Assembly (NCBI GenBank): GCA_023439305.1
Contig: JAEXOO010000005.1
Span: 1 to 64,000 of the forward strand
DNA from: Pseudomonadota bacterium
GTDB lineage: Bacteria; Pseudomonadota; Gammaproteobacteria; Burkholderiales; Burkholderiaceae_B
Length of the DNA: 64,000 bases
Reading direction: 5' to 3'
In this document: piece after piece, positions 17,748 to 26,405 of the stretch
How the letters are laid out: every line of letters starts with the position of its first letter
Position numbering within the stretch: position 1 is the stretch's first letter
Position numbers and translations under genes: made by a program
The notes under the pieces: model-generated
Told to the model about the DNA's origin: nothing
The model's database searches: none
The model's input: only the letters and a program-made list of their open reading frames with translations

Positions 17748-18878
17748 ATGGCAAAACGCGACTTATACGAAATTCTCGGTGTGGCCAAGAATGCGACGCA
17801 GGATGAACTCCGCAAGGCGTATCGCAAACTCGCCATGAAGTACCATCCTGACCGCAACCCCGACAGCAAAGACGCCGAGGAAAAGTTCAAGGAAGCCAAG
17901 GAAGCGTACGAGATCCTGTCCGACGAACAAAAGCGCGAAGCCTACGACCGCTATGGTCATGCCGGAGTCGATCCCAACGCCGGCATGGGCGGTATGGGCG
18001 GCGGCATGGGCGGGGCTGGATTTGCGGATGCCTTTGGCGACATTTTCGGGGAGATCTTCGGCGGCGGTCGCCGCGGTGGCGGTGGCCCTCAGGTGTATCG
18101 CGGCGCAGACTTGCGTTATTCGCTGGATATCAGTCTGGAGCAGGCTGCTTCGGGTTTCGATACTGAAATCCGCGTGCCCAGCTGGGAAAACTGCGAAACC
18201 TGCTCCGGCTCGGGCGCCAAGCCTGGCACCTCGGCGCAGACCTGCCGCACGTGTCATGGCAGCGGCGCGGTTCGCATGCAGCAAGGCATCTTCAGCATGC
18301 AGCAGACTTGCCCGACCTGCCATGGCAGCGGCAAGGAAATCCAGGATCCCTGCGTGTCCTGCCACGGAGAAGGTAAGGTCAAGAAGACCAAGACCTTGCA
18401 GGTCAAGATCCCGGCCGGTATCGACGACGGCATGCGCATTCGCTCCAGCGGCAATGGCGAACCCGGCGTGAACGGCGGCCCTCCCGGCGATTTGTATGTG
18501 GAAATCCGCATCAAGCCGCACGGCATCTTCCAGCGTGACGGCGAGGATCTGCACTGCGAGCTGACCATTCCGTTCACGACGGCGGCCTTGGGCGGCACAG
18601 TGGAAGTGCCGACCTTGAACGGGCGTGGTGAGATCACCATTCCTGAAGGCACCCAGGTCGGCAAGACCTTCCGTCTCCGCGGCAAGGGGATCAAGGGCAT
18701 TCGCTCCAGCTATCCCGGCGATCTGTACTGTCACATCCAGATCGAGACGCCTGTACGCCTGAATGAAGAGCAGAAGAAACTGCTGCGCCAGTTCGAGCAG
18801 GCTCTGAATGACGGCGGGGTCAAGCATTCGCCCAAGAGCGAATCCTGGACCGACAAGGTCAAGAGCTTTTTCTCTTGA
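17748..18878 (+). CDS. dnaJ: Chaperone DnaJ (Hsp40)
   Basis: Co-chaperone that delivers substrates to DnaK and stimulates its ATPase. The 376 residues show the J domain with the HPD motif (YHPDRNPDSKDAEEKFKEA), a Gly/Phe/Met-rich linker from about 77 to 110, four CxxCxGxG zinc repeats (CETCSGSG, CRTCHGSG, CPTCHGSG, CVSCHGEG) and the C-terminal substrate domains. Third gene of the grpE-dnaK-dnaJ unit. Confidence 0.98.
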   Translation: MAKRDLYEILGVAKNATQDELRKAYRKLAMKYHPDRNPDSKDAEEKFKEAKEAYEILSDEQKREAYDRYGHAGVDPNAGMGGMGGGMGGAGFADAFGDIFGEIFGGGRRGGGGPQVYRGADLRYSLDISLEQAASGFDTEIRVPSWENCETCSGSGAKPGTSAQTCRTCHGSGAVRMQQGIFSMQQTCPTCHGSGKEIQDPCVSCHGEGKVKKTKTLQVKIPAGIDDGMRIRSSGNGEPGVNGGPPGDLYVEIRIKPHGIFQRDGEDLHCELTIPFTTAALGGTVEVPTLNGRGEITIPEGTQVGKTFRLRGKGIKGIRSSYPGDLYCHIQIETPVRLNEEQKKLLRQFEQALNDGGVKHSPKSESWTDKVKSFFS

Positions 18879-18883
18879 TCACG

Positions 18884-18913
18884 AAACGGGAAGGCTGATC
18901 AGTCTTCCCGTTT
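18884..18913. terminator. Bidirectional terminator after dnaJ
   Basis: Stem AAACGGGAAG/CTTCCCGTTT with a 10-base loop and flanking A and T runs, between the converging dnaJ and glycosyltransferase genes. Confidence 0.85.
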
Positions 18914-18919
18914 TGATTT

Positions 18920-20134
18920 TCAGTGTCCTAGCAGGGACTGTATACGAGCCACGGCGACGGCCGTGCCATTTTCCGCAGCCATGGCGCGCGCCAGCGCTTT
19001 GGCGCGCGATCTGAGCTCTGAGGTTGCGGCAAAGCGGACAGCATCCCGGACCGTGTTCACACTCAGGTTTTGCCTGGAGATCGGCTTGCCGGCCAGGCCC
19101 AGCAACTCCAACTGTTTGCCCCAGAAAAACTGGTCCCCCGCGAAAGGCAGGACGATGGACGGGATGCCGGCGGCGCAGGCCGAATGCGTGGTCCCGCTGC
19201 CGCCATGATGGATTGCCAAGGACACCCGCGGAAAGAGCCAGTGATGAGGCGTATCGCCGAGTACATATACATTGTCAGGCAAGGCAATATCGGGGATGCC
19301 CGCCCAACCCGGATAAAAAAGAACGCGCTCTCCTTCCAGGGCCTGGAGCAGCGTGCGCAGCAAACTCGTGCGGTCAAACCCCCCCATGCTGCCGAATCCC
19401 ACATAGACCGGCGCTTCTCCGGCATCCAGGAAGGCCTGCAGATCGGCGCTGGGGGTCCAGGGCTGATCCGGCACGCTCCATTGGCCGCACAGCGTGGCGT
19501 TGGCTGGCCAGTCGGCGGGCCGGGGCAGCAAGGCCGGCGAGACGCCGTACAGCATGGGGTGCTCGGTCCAGAGGCGGTGGCGCGGCCGCATGCCGAGCAC
19601 CTGCTTTCTGGCCTGATTGACCGATGTCTTGAATGACAGCCACAGCAGCCAATTGACCAGGCTGTGCGAGGTCCTGTTCAACGATGACGGCAAACGTAGC
19701 CCAGACAGGAAGGGCGAGGGAAATGCCTTGGTGGGGGAGATGGGAATCATCCCTGCTCCGATCAGGGGAATGCCCAGGTGTTCGGCTACCGACAAGCCCA
19801 CGAAGGCGCTCAGGCCGGACACGATCAGGCCGTTGCTGCCGGCCGCTGCCTCGGCGCTTTGCCGCATCCAGCTTTGCGCGTGGGCATTGGCCATGCGCGA
19901 CAGCCCTTTGACGGTGGCATTGACCCCTACGCCTTGAGCAAGCAGGGTTTGCAAGTCCTGTTTGATGTCTCCGTTCAGGCCGGCGCAGGGAACGGCCAGC
20001 TCGCGGGCGCTGTCCAGCGAGCCGGCCTCGGCCAGCAGATGAACCTGATGGCCGGCATCCATCAAGGCGCGACACAGGATGGCCACGGGGCGGGTATCGC
20101 CTTCGGTGCCATAGGTCAGGACGGACAGCTTCAT
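18920..20134 (-). CDS. GT1-family glycosyltransferase (GT-B fold)
   Basis: Predicted UDP/TDP-sugar dependent glycosyltransferase of 404 residues, similar in layout to sterol glucosyltransferases and macrolide glycosyltransferases. The N-terminus MKLSVLTYGTEGDTRPVAIL is the acceptor-domain motif. The C-terminal donor site has GFGSMGGFD near 245 and HHGGSGTTHSACAAGIPSIVLP near 313, followed by FAGDQFFWG. It lies 18 bases downstream of the M16 protease gene on the same strand. The ribosome binding site is weak. The acceptor cannot be read from the sequence; a lipid or a small antibiotic-like molecule are both possible. Confidence 0.8.
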   Translation of the reverse strand: MKLSVLTYGTEGDTRPVAILCRALMDAGHQVHLLAEAGSLDSARELAVPCAGLNGDIKQDLQTLLAQGVGVNATVKGLSRMANAHAQSWMRQSAEAAAGSNGLIVSGLSAFVGLSVAEHLGIPLIGAGMIPISPTKAFPSPFLSGLRLPSSLNRTSHSLVNWLLWLSFKTSVNQARKQVLGMRPRHRLWTEHPMLYGVSPALLPRPADWPANATLCGQWSVPDQPWTPSADLQAFLDAGEAPVYVGFGSMGGFDRTSLLRTLLQALEGERVLFYPGWAGIPDIALPDNVYVLGDTPHHWLFPRVSLAIHHGGSGTTHSACAAGIPSIVLPFAGDQFFWGKQLELLGLAGKPISRQNLSVNTVRDAVRFAATSELRSRAKALARAMAAENGTAVAVARIQSLLGH

Positions 20135-20152
20135 GTGGGTCTGTCCAGCCCT

Positions 20153-22963
20153 TTATTGTTCTTCAGTGAGCTTTTCCGTCTGAGGTTCCGTCGCCTGCGA
20201 ATCGCCAGTTTTCTGGCGTTCGTGATCGGCTGCGATCGCGACTACCAGGTCTTCGGGTTTCAGATATTTGCGCAGGACTTCGTTGACCTGGTCGGCATCC
20301 AGTTTCTGCATGGCTTGATCCATCCGTTCAGACCATTCGAAGGTCCGTCCCAGATCCAGATAATTAAGCCAGGCGCTGCTCAGCACGCTGTCTTTGCTGC
20401 GCGACAGCCGACGGTAGTTCAGCAGGGCGTTGACGCCTTCCTTGATCTCTTGTTCGGTAAAGCCGTCCTTGAGCGTTTGCTTCAGCACCTCTTGCACGGT
20501 GCTGCTGACCCGGGCGCTGTTGCTGGGAGCGTGAATGGCGTAGACGGTCCACGATCCGTTGGGTTCGTAGCTGGATGCGTCGACCTGACTGCGCACGTTG
20601 TAGGACAGGCCGTCCTGTACGCGTACACGGTTCCACAGCCGGGAGGTTTCGGACAAGCCCAGCAGATAGTTAGCGACATAGACGGCCGGGAAGTCGGCGT
20701 CGCTGTCCTGCAACTTCAGCGGCAGGTCGGCCAGATAAAAAGCGTTGGCCTTGTCCGGGGTGTTGATATCGAACTGTTTTGGGGCGACGGCGTGGTAGGG
20801 ATCCTGGGGACGTTGATAGGCAGGCGCCTTGCGCCAGCCCTTGAAACCGTCCGCCAGAGCCTGGCGGACCTGGTCCTTGTCGAAATCGCCCACTGCGCTG
20901 AAGGCGACGTCGCCAGTGCCGTAGAACTTCTGGTAGAAATCGCGCACCTGCTTGATCTTCAGGTTCTGGACCTGTTCAATGGCTTCGTCGAAGCTGGGGG
21001 TGTAGCGAATGTCGCCCTTGGGCCAGGGATTGCTGTAGCGCTCGATAGCCTGTTGCGCCAGCGCCATCGGGTCGGTGCTGGAGGATTTCAGATCGGTGAC
21101 TACTGCTTCCTGGTATTTATGCAGCTCGGTCTCGGGCAAGCTTGCGTTGCGCAGGATGTCCAGCGTCAGGGCAATCGCCTTGGGTAGGTTTTCGTGTGTG
21201 GATGACAGGCTGACCTGCAGGCGTCCATTGGAGCCGTCAAAGCTGTATTGGGTCTGCAAGGCGGTGAACTGATCGGCGATCTGTTCGCGATCCAGCTTTT
21301 GGGTTCCCGTGGCCAGCAGGCTGGCTGCCGCTGCCGCCGCGGCACTTTGGTTCTTCAATTGGTCGGCTGTGCCGAATTTCAGGGATAGCCGCGCTTCCAC
21401 GCGTTCGGCGCGGGTGGCCTTGGGCAGCAAGGCCATCTTGATCTCGCCTAGCTGCGGTCCCAACGACAGGGCTTGTCGGTCGGTGCGGGCATCGATGTTG
21501 GCGGGACTGGGGTCGAAGGCTTCCACGGCTTTGCCGATATCCTTGCCTTTGTAGTCTGTCAGCAGTGTCTGCACATCCGCAGGCGCGGCCTCGGGGGCGC
21601 GTATGGGCTTGTCGGTGGGAATGTACAGGCCGTTGGTGCGGTTGCTGGCGACCAGCCAGGTCTGCAGTGCCTGTTGCACCTGATCCAGCTTTGTGTTTTC
21701 GACGCGATCGCGCTGCAGGAAAAACAGGCGCCAGTCGCCGCTGGCGGCTGCCTCGGACAGGGCTCCCGCCAGGCTGGATGGATTGGCATAGGTGCGTGTC
21801 CAGGCTGTCAGCCATTGGCTGCGTGTGCGCTCCAGATCGGCTGCGGCAAGCGGATTCTTGGCCAGTCCTTCCAGCGTGTCGTTCATGGCTTTCAGGGCTT
21901 TCTGCTGGTCCATCCCGGGTTTCAGTTCAGCGCCGAACAGGGCATAGCCCGGGTCGTGACTTTCGGAGTCGAAGCTGAACACCCCGGTGGCCAGCTTTTT
22001 GTTGACCAGGTTCTTGTACAACAGGCCGCTGGGCGTGTCGCCCAGGGCATTGATGCCCAGGCTCAGCGGGATATAGTCGGTACTGGCGGCGCTGGGAATA
22101 TGGTACAGGGACATGATCAGGGGAGTGCCGCCCTGGCGCCGCAGGGTCACGCTGCGGGTGCCGTCCTGAACCGGTTCCACGGTGTATTCCGGGGGCAGGC
22201 TGCGGGCGGGCTTGGGAATGCTGCCGAAGGCTTTGGCGATCAGCTCCAGCGTGGCATCGGTATCGATTTGTCCGGTGACGAACAGCACGGCATTATCGGG
22301 CTGATAGTATTCGTGGTAGAACTTGCGCAACTGCTCGATATCCACGTTTTCTACGTCTGAGCGGGCGCCTATCGTGCTTTTGCCGTAGCTGTGCCATTGG
22401 AAGGCTGCGGCCGTGACCTTTTGCATCAGAACGCGGAAAGGGTTGTTTTCGCCGCTTTCCATTTCGTTGCGGACCACGGGCATTTCGGCTTCCAGGTCTT
22501 TTTTGTCGATCAAGGCATTGACCATGACGTCGGCCTGCCAATTGAGATACCACTCCAGCGTTTCGGGCTGGGCGGCGAAGCTGGCGAAGTAATTGGTGCG
22601 ATCGGTCGAAGTGGTGCCGTTGGCCTCCAGCCCGCGCTTGGAAAATTCGCCCAAGGCATTGCGCAGCGTGGGTGTGCCGCGAAACAGCATGTGCTCCAGC
22701 AGGTGGGCCATGCCCGTCTGACCGTAGTTTTCGTGGCGTGAACCCACCAGGTAGGTCATGTTGACTGTGGTGGTGGGCTTGGAGTCGTCCGGAGCCAGCA
22801 CAATGCGCAAGCCATTGTCCAGGGTGTATTGGGTGACGCCTTCGACCGAGGGGCCCTGGGCCAGGCCGGCCGGCAGAGCGTAGGCAGCCAGCGAGGTGGA
22901 CAGCAAAGCGGCACCGGCCAGATGGCGCAGGCGCAGGGCGACGGTCAGTAGCGAAAGATTCAT
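20153..22963 (-). CDS. M16-family zinc metalloprotease, two-domain
   Basis: Insulinase/pitrilysin-type protease of 936 residues with a signal peptide (first 35 residues, ending near AGLAQ), so it is probably periplasmic. The inverted zinc motif HLLEH is at about 87-91, and the third ligand is expected at Glu167 in VVRNEMESGENN. A second, inactive M16 half follows, with the RYTPSFDEAIEQVQNLKIKQV region. The ATG at 22963 with AAGGA upstream is preferred over an in-frame ATG 53 codons earlier, which would precede the signal peptide with unlikely sequence. Members of this group degrade peptides or process envelope proteins; the target here is unknown. Confidence 0.88.
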   Translation of the reverse strand: MNLSLLTVALRLRHLAGAALLSTSLAAYALPAGLAQGPSVEGVTQYTLDNGLRIVLAPDDSKPTTTVNMTYLVGSRHENYGQTGMAHLLEHMLFRGTPTLRNALGEFSKRGLEANGTTSTDRTNYFASFAAQPETLEWYLNWQADVMVNALIDKKDLEAEMPVVRNEMESGENNPFRVLMQKVTAAAFQWHSYGKSTIGARSDVENVDIEQLRKFYHEYYQPDNAVLFVTGQIDTDATLELIAKAFGSIPKPARSLPPEYTVEPVQDGTRSVTLRRQGGTPLIMSLYHIPSAASTDYIPLSLGINALGDTPSGLLYKNLVNKKLATGVFSFDSESHDPGYALFGAELKPGMDQQKALKAMNDTLEGLAKNPLAAADLERTRSQWLTAWTRTYANPSSLAGALSEAAASGDWRLFFLQRDRVENTKLDQVQQALQTWLVASNRTNGLYIPTDKPIRAPEAAPADVQTLLTDYKGKDIGKAVEAFDPSPANIDARTDRQALSLGPQLGEIKMALLPKATRAERVEARLSLKFGTADQLKNQSAAAAAAASLLATGTQKLDREQIADQFTALQTQYSFDGSNGRLQVSLSSTHENLPKAIALTLDILRNASLPETELHKYQEAVVTDLKSSSTDPMALAQQAIERYSNPWPKGDIRYTPSFDEAIEQVQNLKIKQVRDFYQKFYGTGDVAFSAVGDFDKDQVRQALADGFKGWRKAPAYQRPQDPYHAVAPKQFDINTPDKANAFYLADLPLKLQDSDADFPAVYVANYLLGLSETSRLWNRVRVQDGLSYNVRSQVDASSYEPNGSWTVYAIHAPSNSARVSSTVQEVLKQTLKDGFTEQEIKEGVNALLNYRRLSRSKDSVLSSAWLNYLDLGRTFEWSERMDQAMQKLDADQVNEVLRKYLKPEDLVVAIAADHERQKTGDSQATEPQTEKLTEEQ

Positions 22964-23091
22964 GGACAATTCCTTACTGGTTTCACAGATGGAGCAGCCG
23001 GCAGGCGCGGCCAGTGTCTTTTGTAGCATGGGCCTGTTTAGCTGGGTAGGTGCATGCCAGGCAGCTTGGGCGCCGGGGCTGTGCGCAGGCA

Positions 23092-23119
23092 AAAAAAACC
23101 CACCTGGAGGCCAGGTGGG
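23092..23119 (-). terminator. Terminator of lipoprotein-MarR cassette 1
   Basis: On the minus strand CCCACCTGG/CCAGGTGGG (9 bp, 3-base loop) is followed by a run of T, about 25 bases after the stop of the MarR gene. Confidence 0.85.
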
Positions 23120-23144
23120 CAAAGCAGCAAGAAAGCGTCGGGGT

Positions 23145-23669
23145 TCAACCCGTTTTGTGTTTCAGCCGTTCCAGCGCTTGCATGCGCAGACCGGCGATAC
23201 TGTTGAACAGAAAATCATAGATGGCGATGAGCTGGGAAGGATTCAATCGGGCTGTGCGCTCGATAGCCTGTGCGGCGGATTCCTCCATGCCAAGAACAAT
23301 TGATCGGCAATGCTTGGCGTCGGGATATAAGGCCATCATGCGCCTGTCATCCGGGTGGCGCTCGCGGTAGATGTATCCCGCCAGTTCCAGCCGTCCTATC
23401 AGGGCGCTGGCCCCGCTTGCGCTCAGATCCATCAACTGCGCCAGTTGCCCCGGCGAGATAGGATTGAGCTCCAGTATGAATTCCAGCGCTTTGTACTCGG
23501 TCAATGTCAGCCCGGCCTTGTGGGCCAGGCTGTATTTGCAGGCTTCAGCATAGACATCGAGCTGACGTCCCATCATGCGCGCGATGTCTCCCTGCATATG
23601 TCCTGACAGGACGTCGTCCGAATTGCGCATGCCGGACGATGGAAGCGTGATGGACGAATTATCCGGCAT
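23145..23669 (-). CDS. MarR-family regulator, cassette 1
   Basis: Winged-helix regulator of 174 residues. The recognition region reads ISPGQLAQLMDLSASGASALIGRLELAGYI followed by the wing RERHPDDRRMMALYP, which is the MarR pattern. It is a paralogue of the protein at 25815-26405: both share MMGRQ-x-x-VYAEA, the QLAQLMDLSASG helix, and an ending with YDFL. Start supported by AAGGAG 8 bases upstream. It lies 12 bases after the glycine-rich lipoprotein gene, so the two are co-transcribed. The fixed pairing suggests it senses or controls the lipoprotein's expression or export. Confidence 0.82.
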   Translation of the reverse strand: MPDNSSITLPSSGMRNSDDVLSGHMQGDIARMMGRQLDVYAEACKYSLAHKAGLTLTEYKALEFILELNPISPGQLAQLMDLSASGASALIGRLELAGYIYRERHPDDRRMMALYPDAKHCRSIVLGMEESAAQAIERTARLNPSQLIAIYDFLFNSIAGLRMQALERLKHKTG

Positions 23670-23681
23670 GCGCAGTGCTCC

Positions 23682-25583
23682 TTAACGTGGTGCGCCGCCC
23701 AGCAGACCGCCGAGCAGACCGGTTACAGGGGCCAGCAGACCACCGTTGGCCGCGGCGGGCGGCGTACCATTGCCGGCCGGGGGTGCTCCGGCCCCCGTGT
23801 TGGCAGCACCGGTCAGCCCTCCGACCAATCCGCCTACCAGTCCGGTGACGGGGGCCAGCAGGCCGCTGTTGGGCGTCGCACTGCCTTGGCCGCCTGTCAG
23901 TCCACCGGTCAGACCGCCGACCAGGTTGGTGACAGGGGCGAGCAGACCGCCATTAGCTTCTCCACCCGCCAATCCTCCGGTCAAACCGCCTACCAGATTG
24001 GTGACAGGGGCGAGCAGACCGCCATTGGCTTCTCCACCCGCCAATCCTCCGGTCAGACCGCCGACCAGATTGGTGACAGGGGCGAGCAGACCGCCATTGG
24101 CTTCTCCACCTGCCAATCCCCCGGTCAAACCGCCGACCAGATTGGTGACAGGGGCGAGCAGTCCGCCGTTGGCCTGGCCGCCGTTCAGTCCTCCGGTTAG
24201 ACCGCCGACCAGGTTGGTGACGGGGGCCAGCAAGCCGCCGTTGGCCTCGCCGCCGCCCAATCCACCTGTCAATCCACCGACCAAACCGGTCACAGGCGAC
24301 AGCAGACCGCCTTCGCCGCCGCCTAGCCCGTCGGTCAGCGAGGCGACCGCGCCAGTGGCATGGCTCAGGGTCGAGCCCAATGGGTTGGGATTGGCATCCG
24401 TTGCGTGCAGCAGTCCGCCTGCGCTGGCGACGGTATCGCCCAGACCGCCCAGGAGTCCGCCCAGTCCCAGCCCGGCGGCGCCGTCAATGGCCGCGCCTGT
24501 CTGGTTCAGCACCGAACCTACGCCGCCCAGAAGCGCGTTGATAGGTTGGCCTACGCCCAGGCCGTCACCCACTTGCTGTGTTACCTGGGTAACTGTTGCG
24601 CCCACCGGAGCGACCACGGTATCCAGAGTTTCCCCGACGTTGCCTAGAATGGGGTTCAGGCCAAGGGGCAGAATGTTGTCGACGGCTTGGCCGGCATTGG
24701 CCAGTGCAGGCTCCAGAATGGGAGCGGCATCGCCGCCGTTCAGCAGGCCGTCAAGGCCCAGTTGGCCGGTCAAGGGATACAGCAGGCTGCCTTCGCCCAG
24801 CAGCGAGTCCGTCAGGGCAGCCACGCCGCCAGTGGCATGGCCCAGCACCGAGGTCAGGGGGTTGGGGTTATTGGCATCGGCATGCAGCAGTCCGCCTGCG
24901 CTGCCGACAGCATTGCCCAGGCCCGTCAGCAAGCCGCCAACGCCTTGGCCCAGATTCAGCGGCAAACCACTATTGCCCAATTGCTCGCCCAGGTTGGAGA
25001 CGACTCCGCCGGTCTGGCCCAGCAGACCGTTGACCGGCTCACCCAGGCCTGTTGCTCCGCCGACCTGTTGCGTCAGACCGGTTGTGGTGTCGACGATGGG
25101 GGAGACCACGGTATCCAGTGTTTGCCCCAGCTTGCCGCCCGTCTCTTCAAGGCCGACAGGAAGGACATTGTCCACGGCTTCGCCAACATTGTTCAGCGTG
25201 GTTTCCAAAGGCCCCGGCGTCCGGGCGGGAGGCTCGCCGCCGCCATTGTCACCGCCGCCGTTATCGCCGCCGCCGTTGTCACCACCGCCATTGTCACCGC
25301 CGCCGTTGTCGCCGCCGCCATTGTCACCGCCGCCGCCATTGTCACCGCCGCCGTTGTCGCCGCCACCGTTGTCACCACCGCCGCCGCCGCCGTTATCGCT
25401 ACCGCCACCGCCATTTCCCTGATCGGGGTTGGTGGGGACATTATCTCCGCTGCCGCCGCTGCTGCCTTTGCCGCCGACGGTCAGACCGCCACCGCATGCG
25501 GTCAGGGCCAGGCTGCTGACCATCAAGGTGGCCAACAGTGTCAGACGAAGTCCAGGTTTCTTGCTGTCGATGTTTTTATGCAT
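23682..25583 (-). CDS. Glycine-rich repetitive lipoprotein, cassette 1
   Basis: Predicted surface or outer membrane lipoprotein of 633 residues. It has a signal peptide with lipobox ALTAC, a linker of about 60 residues made of Asp-Asn-Gly-Gly-Gly repeats, then two copies of a roughly 150-residue module (AVDN-[IV]LP-x-GL ... LGEPVNGLLG ... SAGGLLHA). A C-terminal array of 24-residue units containing GGLLAPVTNLVGGLTGG follows. Such proteins are often labelled collagen-like, but Gly-X-Y triplets are not regular here. Start set by GGAG 6 bases before the ATG. A sigma-54 promoter at 25634-25650 precedes it. Function unknown; the design suggests a cell-surface or matrix structure. Confidence 0.8.
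   Translation of the reverse strand: MHKNIDSKKPGLRLTLLATLMVSSLALTACGGGLTVGGKGSSGGSGDNVPTNPDQGNGGGGSDNGGGGGGDNGGGDNGGGDNGGGGDNGGGDNGGGDNGGGDNGGGDNGGGDNGGGEPPARTPGPLETTLNNVGEAVDNVLPVGLEETGGKLGQTLDTVVSPIVDTTTGLTQQVGGATGLGEPVNGLLGQTGGVVSNLGEQLGNSGLPLNLGQGVGGLLTGLGNAVGSAGGLLHADANNPNPLTSVLGHATGGVAALTDSLLGEGSLLYPLTGQLGLDGLLNGGDAAPILEPALANAGQAVDNILPLGLNPILGNVGETLDTVVAPVGATVTQVTQQVGDGLGVGQPINALLGGVGSVLNQTGAAIDGAAGLGLGGLLGGLGDTVASAGGLLHATDANPNPLGSTLSHATGAVASLTDGLGGGEGGLLSPVTGLVGGLTGGLGGGEANGGLLAPVTNLVGGLTGGLNGGQANGGLLAPVTNLVGGLTGGLAGGEANGGLLAPVTNLVGGLTGGLAGGEANGGLLAPVTNLVGGLTGGLAGGEANGGLLAPVTNLVGGLTGGLTGGQGSATPNSGLLAPVTGLVGGLVGGLTGAANTGAGAPPAGNGTPPAAANGGLLAPVTGLLGGLLGGAPR
23860..24291. repeat. 72-bp in-frame tandem repeats
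   Basis: Successive copies begin exactly 72 bases apart (for example at 23931, 24003, 24075, 24147, 24219 and 24291) and encode the 24-residue unit of the cassette 1 lipoprotein. Adjacent copies are nearly identical in DNA. Because the unit is a multiple of three, copy number changes would alter protein length without breaking the frame. Confidence 0.9.
25235..25410. repeat. 15-bp Asp-Asn-Gly-Gly-Gly codon repeats
   Basis: Short tandem units of 15 bases, with occasional 18-base variants, encode the acidic/glycine linker just after the lipobox of the cassette 1 lipoprotein. A shorter related tract is at about 27900-28025 in the cassette 2 gene. Confidence 0.85.
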
Positions 25584-25633
25584 TGCATGCTCCAATAGTG
25601 ATCTGGGTGTTCCTTTCTTCTTAATAAGTACTA

Positions 25634-25650
25634 AGCAATTTGCGTGCCAA
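25634..25650 (-). promoter_or_regulatory. Sigma-54 promoter of lipoprotein cassette 1
   Basis: The minus strand reads TTGGCACG-CAAA-TTGC-T, a full match to the -24/-12 consensus YTGGCACG-N4-TTGCW. The expected transcription start is near 25623, giving a leader of about 40 bases before the ATG at 25583. An equivalent site is at the same relative position before cassette 2. Confidence 0.85.
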
Positions 25651-25723
25651 GTCGTGTGCAGCGCTATAAGCCGCATGCTGCGTGTGCAGAAGGGCAATGC
25701 AGGCGGCTTGCAAAGGGACATTT

Positions 25724-25762
25724 GTTACAGCAATGGCGAATGAACGGCTCGTGTTACGTAAC
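25724..25762. promoter_or_regulatory. Putative enhancer sites (GTTAC half-site and GTTACGTAAC)
   Basis: A half-site GTTACA at 25724-25729 and a perfect palindrome GTTACGTAAC at 25753-25762 lie about 100-140 bases upstream of the predicted sigma-54 start. That is the usual range for binding of a sigma-54 activator. The same pair occurs before cassette 2. Confidence 0.55.
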
Positions 25763-25793
25763 AAAAAAAAGAACCGCTGACGGGCAGCGGTTC
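25763..25793 (-). terminator. Terminator of lipoprotein-MarR cassette 2
   Basis: On the minus strand GAACCGCTG/CAGCGGTTC with a 5-base loop is followed by eight T, 22 bases after the stop of the second MarR gene. It separates the two cassettes. Confidence 0.88.
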
Positions 25794-25814
25794 AAGCAGG
25801 GCAGGGGATCGTTC

Positions 25815-26405
25815 TTATGCGACGCGCGGCACCAGTGCCTTGGCGTCCAGCCAGGCTTTGGTGTTCTGTCTGAAGGCGCTCATGCTGTCGACCAGGAAGT
25901 CATACATGGCGATCAGTTGGGCCGGGTTCTGGTGCGCGGCGGTGTGAATGGCCTGGTTGATGGCGCGTTCCTTGATGGCCAGAATGCTGCGGCATTTTTC
26001 CATGACGGGGTGTAAAGCGATGACCCGCTTGTCCAGTGGATGACGGCCGCGCGTAATGTAGCCCTTGTGCTCCAGACGGTTGATCAGGGAGCTCACGCCG
26101 CTGGCGCTCAAGTCCATCAACTGCGCCAATTGCCCGGTTGGCAGGGCGTCGAACTCCATGATGTACTCTAATGCCTTGAAGTCATTCAGAGGCATGCCGG
26201 CTTCTTCGGCAAGACTGGCTTTCAAGGCTTCCGCGTAGACGGTGAATTGCCGGCCCAGCATCTTGCTCAGATCTAGCAGCATTTTTTCTGACAGCATGGC
26301 GTTGACTCCAGAACGTTCCGACCAGCTTGTGCGGCTCCCGACGCTTGGGGCGCCGGGTTGGAAACTGACCGGCCGACTGACAGGGTTCATGACTTTATTC
26401 ATCAT
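25815..26405 (-). CDS. MarR-family regulator, cassette 2
   Basis: Winged-helix regulator of 196 residues, paralogous to the one at 23145-23669. The helix-turn-helix reads LPTGQLAQLMDLSASGVSSLINRLEHKGYI with wing RGRHPLDKRVIALHP. An extra N-terminal segment of about 35 residues (MMNKVMNPVSRPVSFQPG) is absent from the shorter paralogue. Its ATG overlaps the stop of the lipoprotein gene by four bases (ATGA), with GGGAGG upstream, so translation is coupled. The preserved gene order in both cassettes implies a functional link with the lipoprotein. Confidence 0.83.
   Translation of the reverse strand: MMNKVMNPVSRPVSFQPGAPSVGSRTSWSERSGVNAMLSEKMLLDLSKMLGRQFTVYAEALKASLAEEAGMPLNDFKALEYIMEFDALPTGQLAQLMDLSASGVSSLINRLEHKGYITRGRHPLDKRVIALHPVMEKCRSILAIKERAINQAIHTAAHQNPAQLIAMYDFLVDSMSAFRQNTKAWLDAKALVPRVA

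Noticed and set aside
15769..17754. A 661-codon open frame antisense to dnaK, and similar long antisense frames opposite ftsK (61023-63506), the TonB receptor (99-2252) and the glycine-rich lipoproteins.
   Set aside because: They mirror strongly biased G/C-rich codons of conserved genes, have no ribosome binding sites, and their translations are low-complexity without recognisable domains.
23860..24291. Regularly spaced repeats that could suggest a CRISPR array.
   Set aside because: The 72-bp units are contiguous, have no unique spacers, stay in frame and encode the 24-residue repeat of a lipoprotein.
25753..25762. GTTACGTAAC read as a MarR operator.
   Set aside because: It lies more than 100 bases upstream of the predicted sigma-54 start, which fits an activator enhancer better. 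MarR binding is not excluded, so I list it as an enhancer candidate only.
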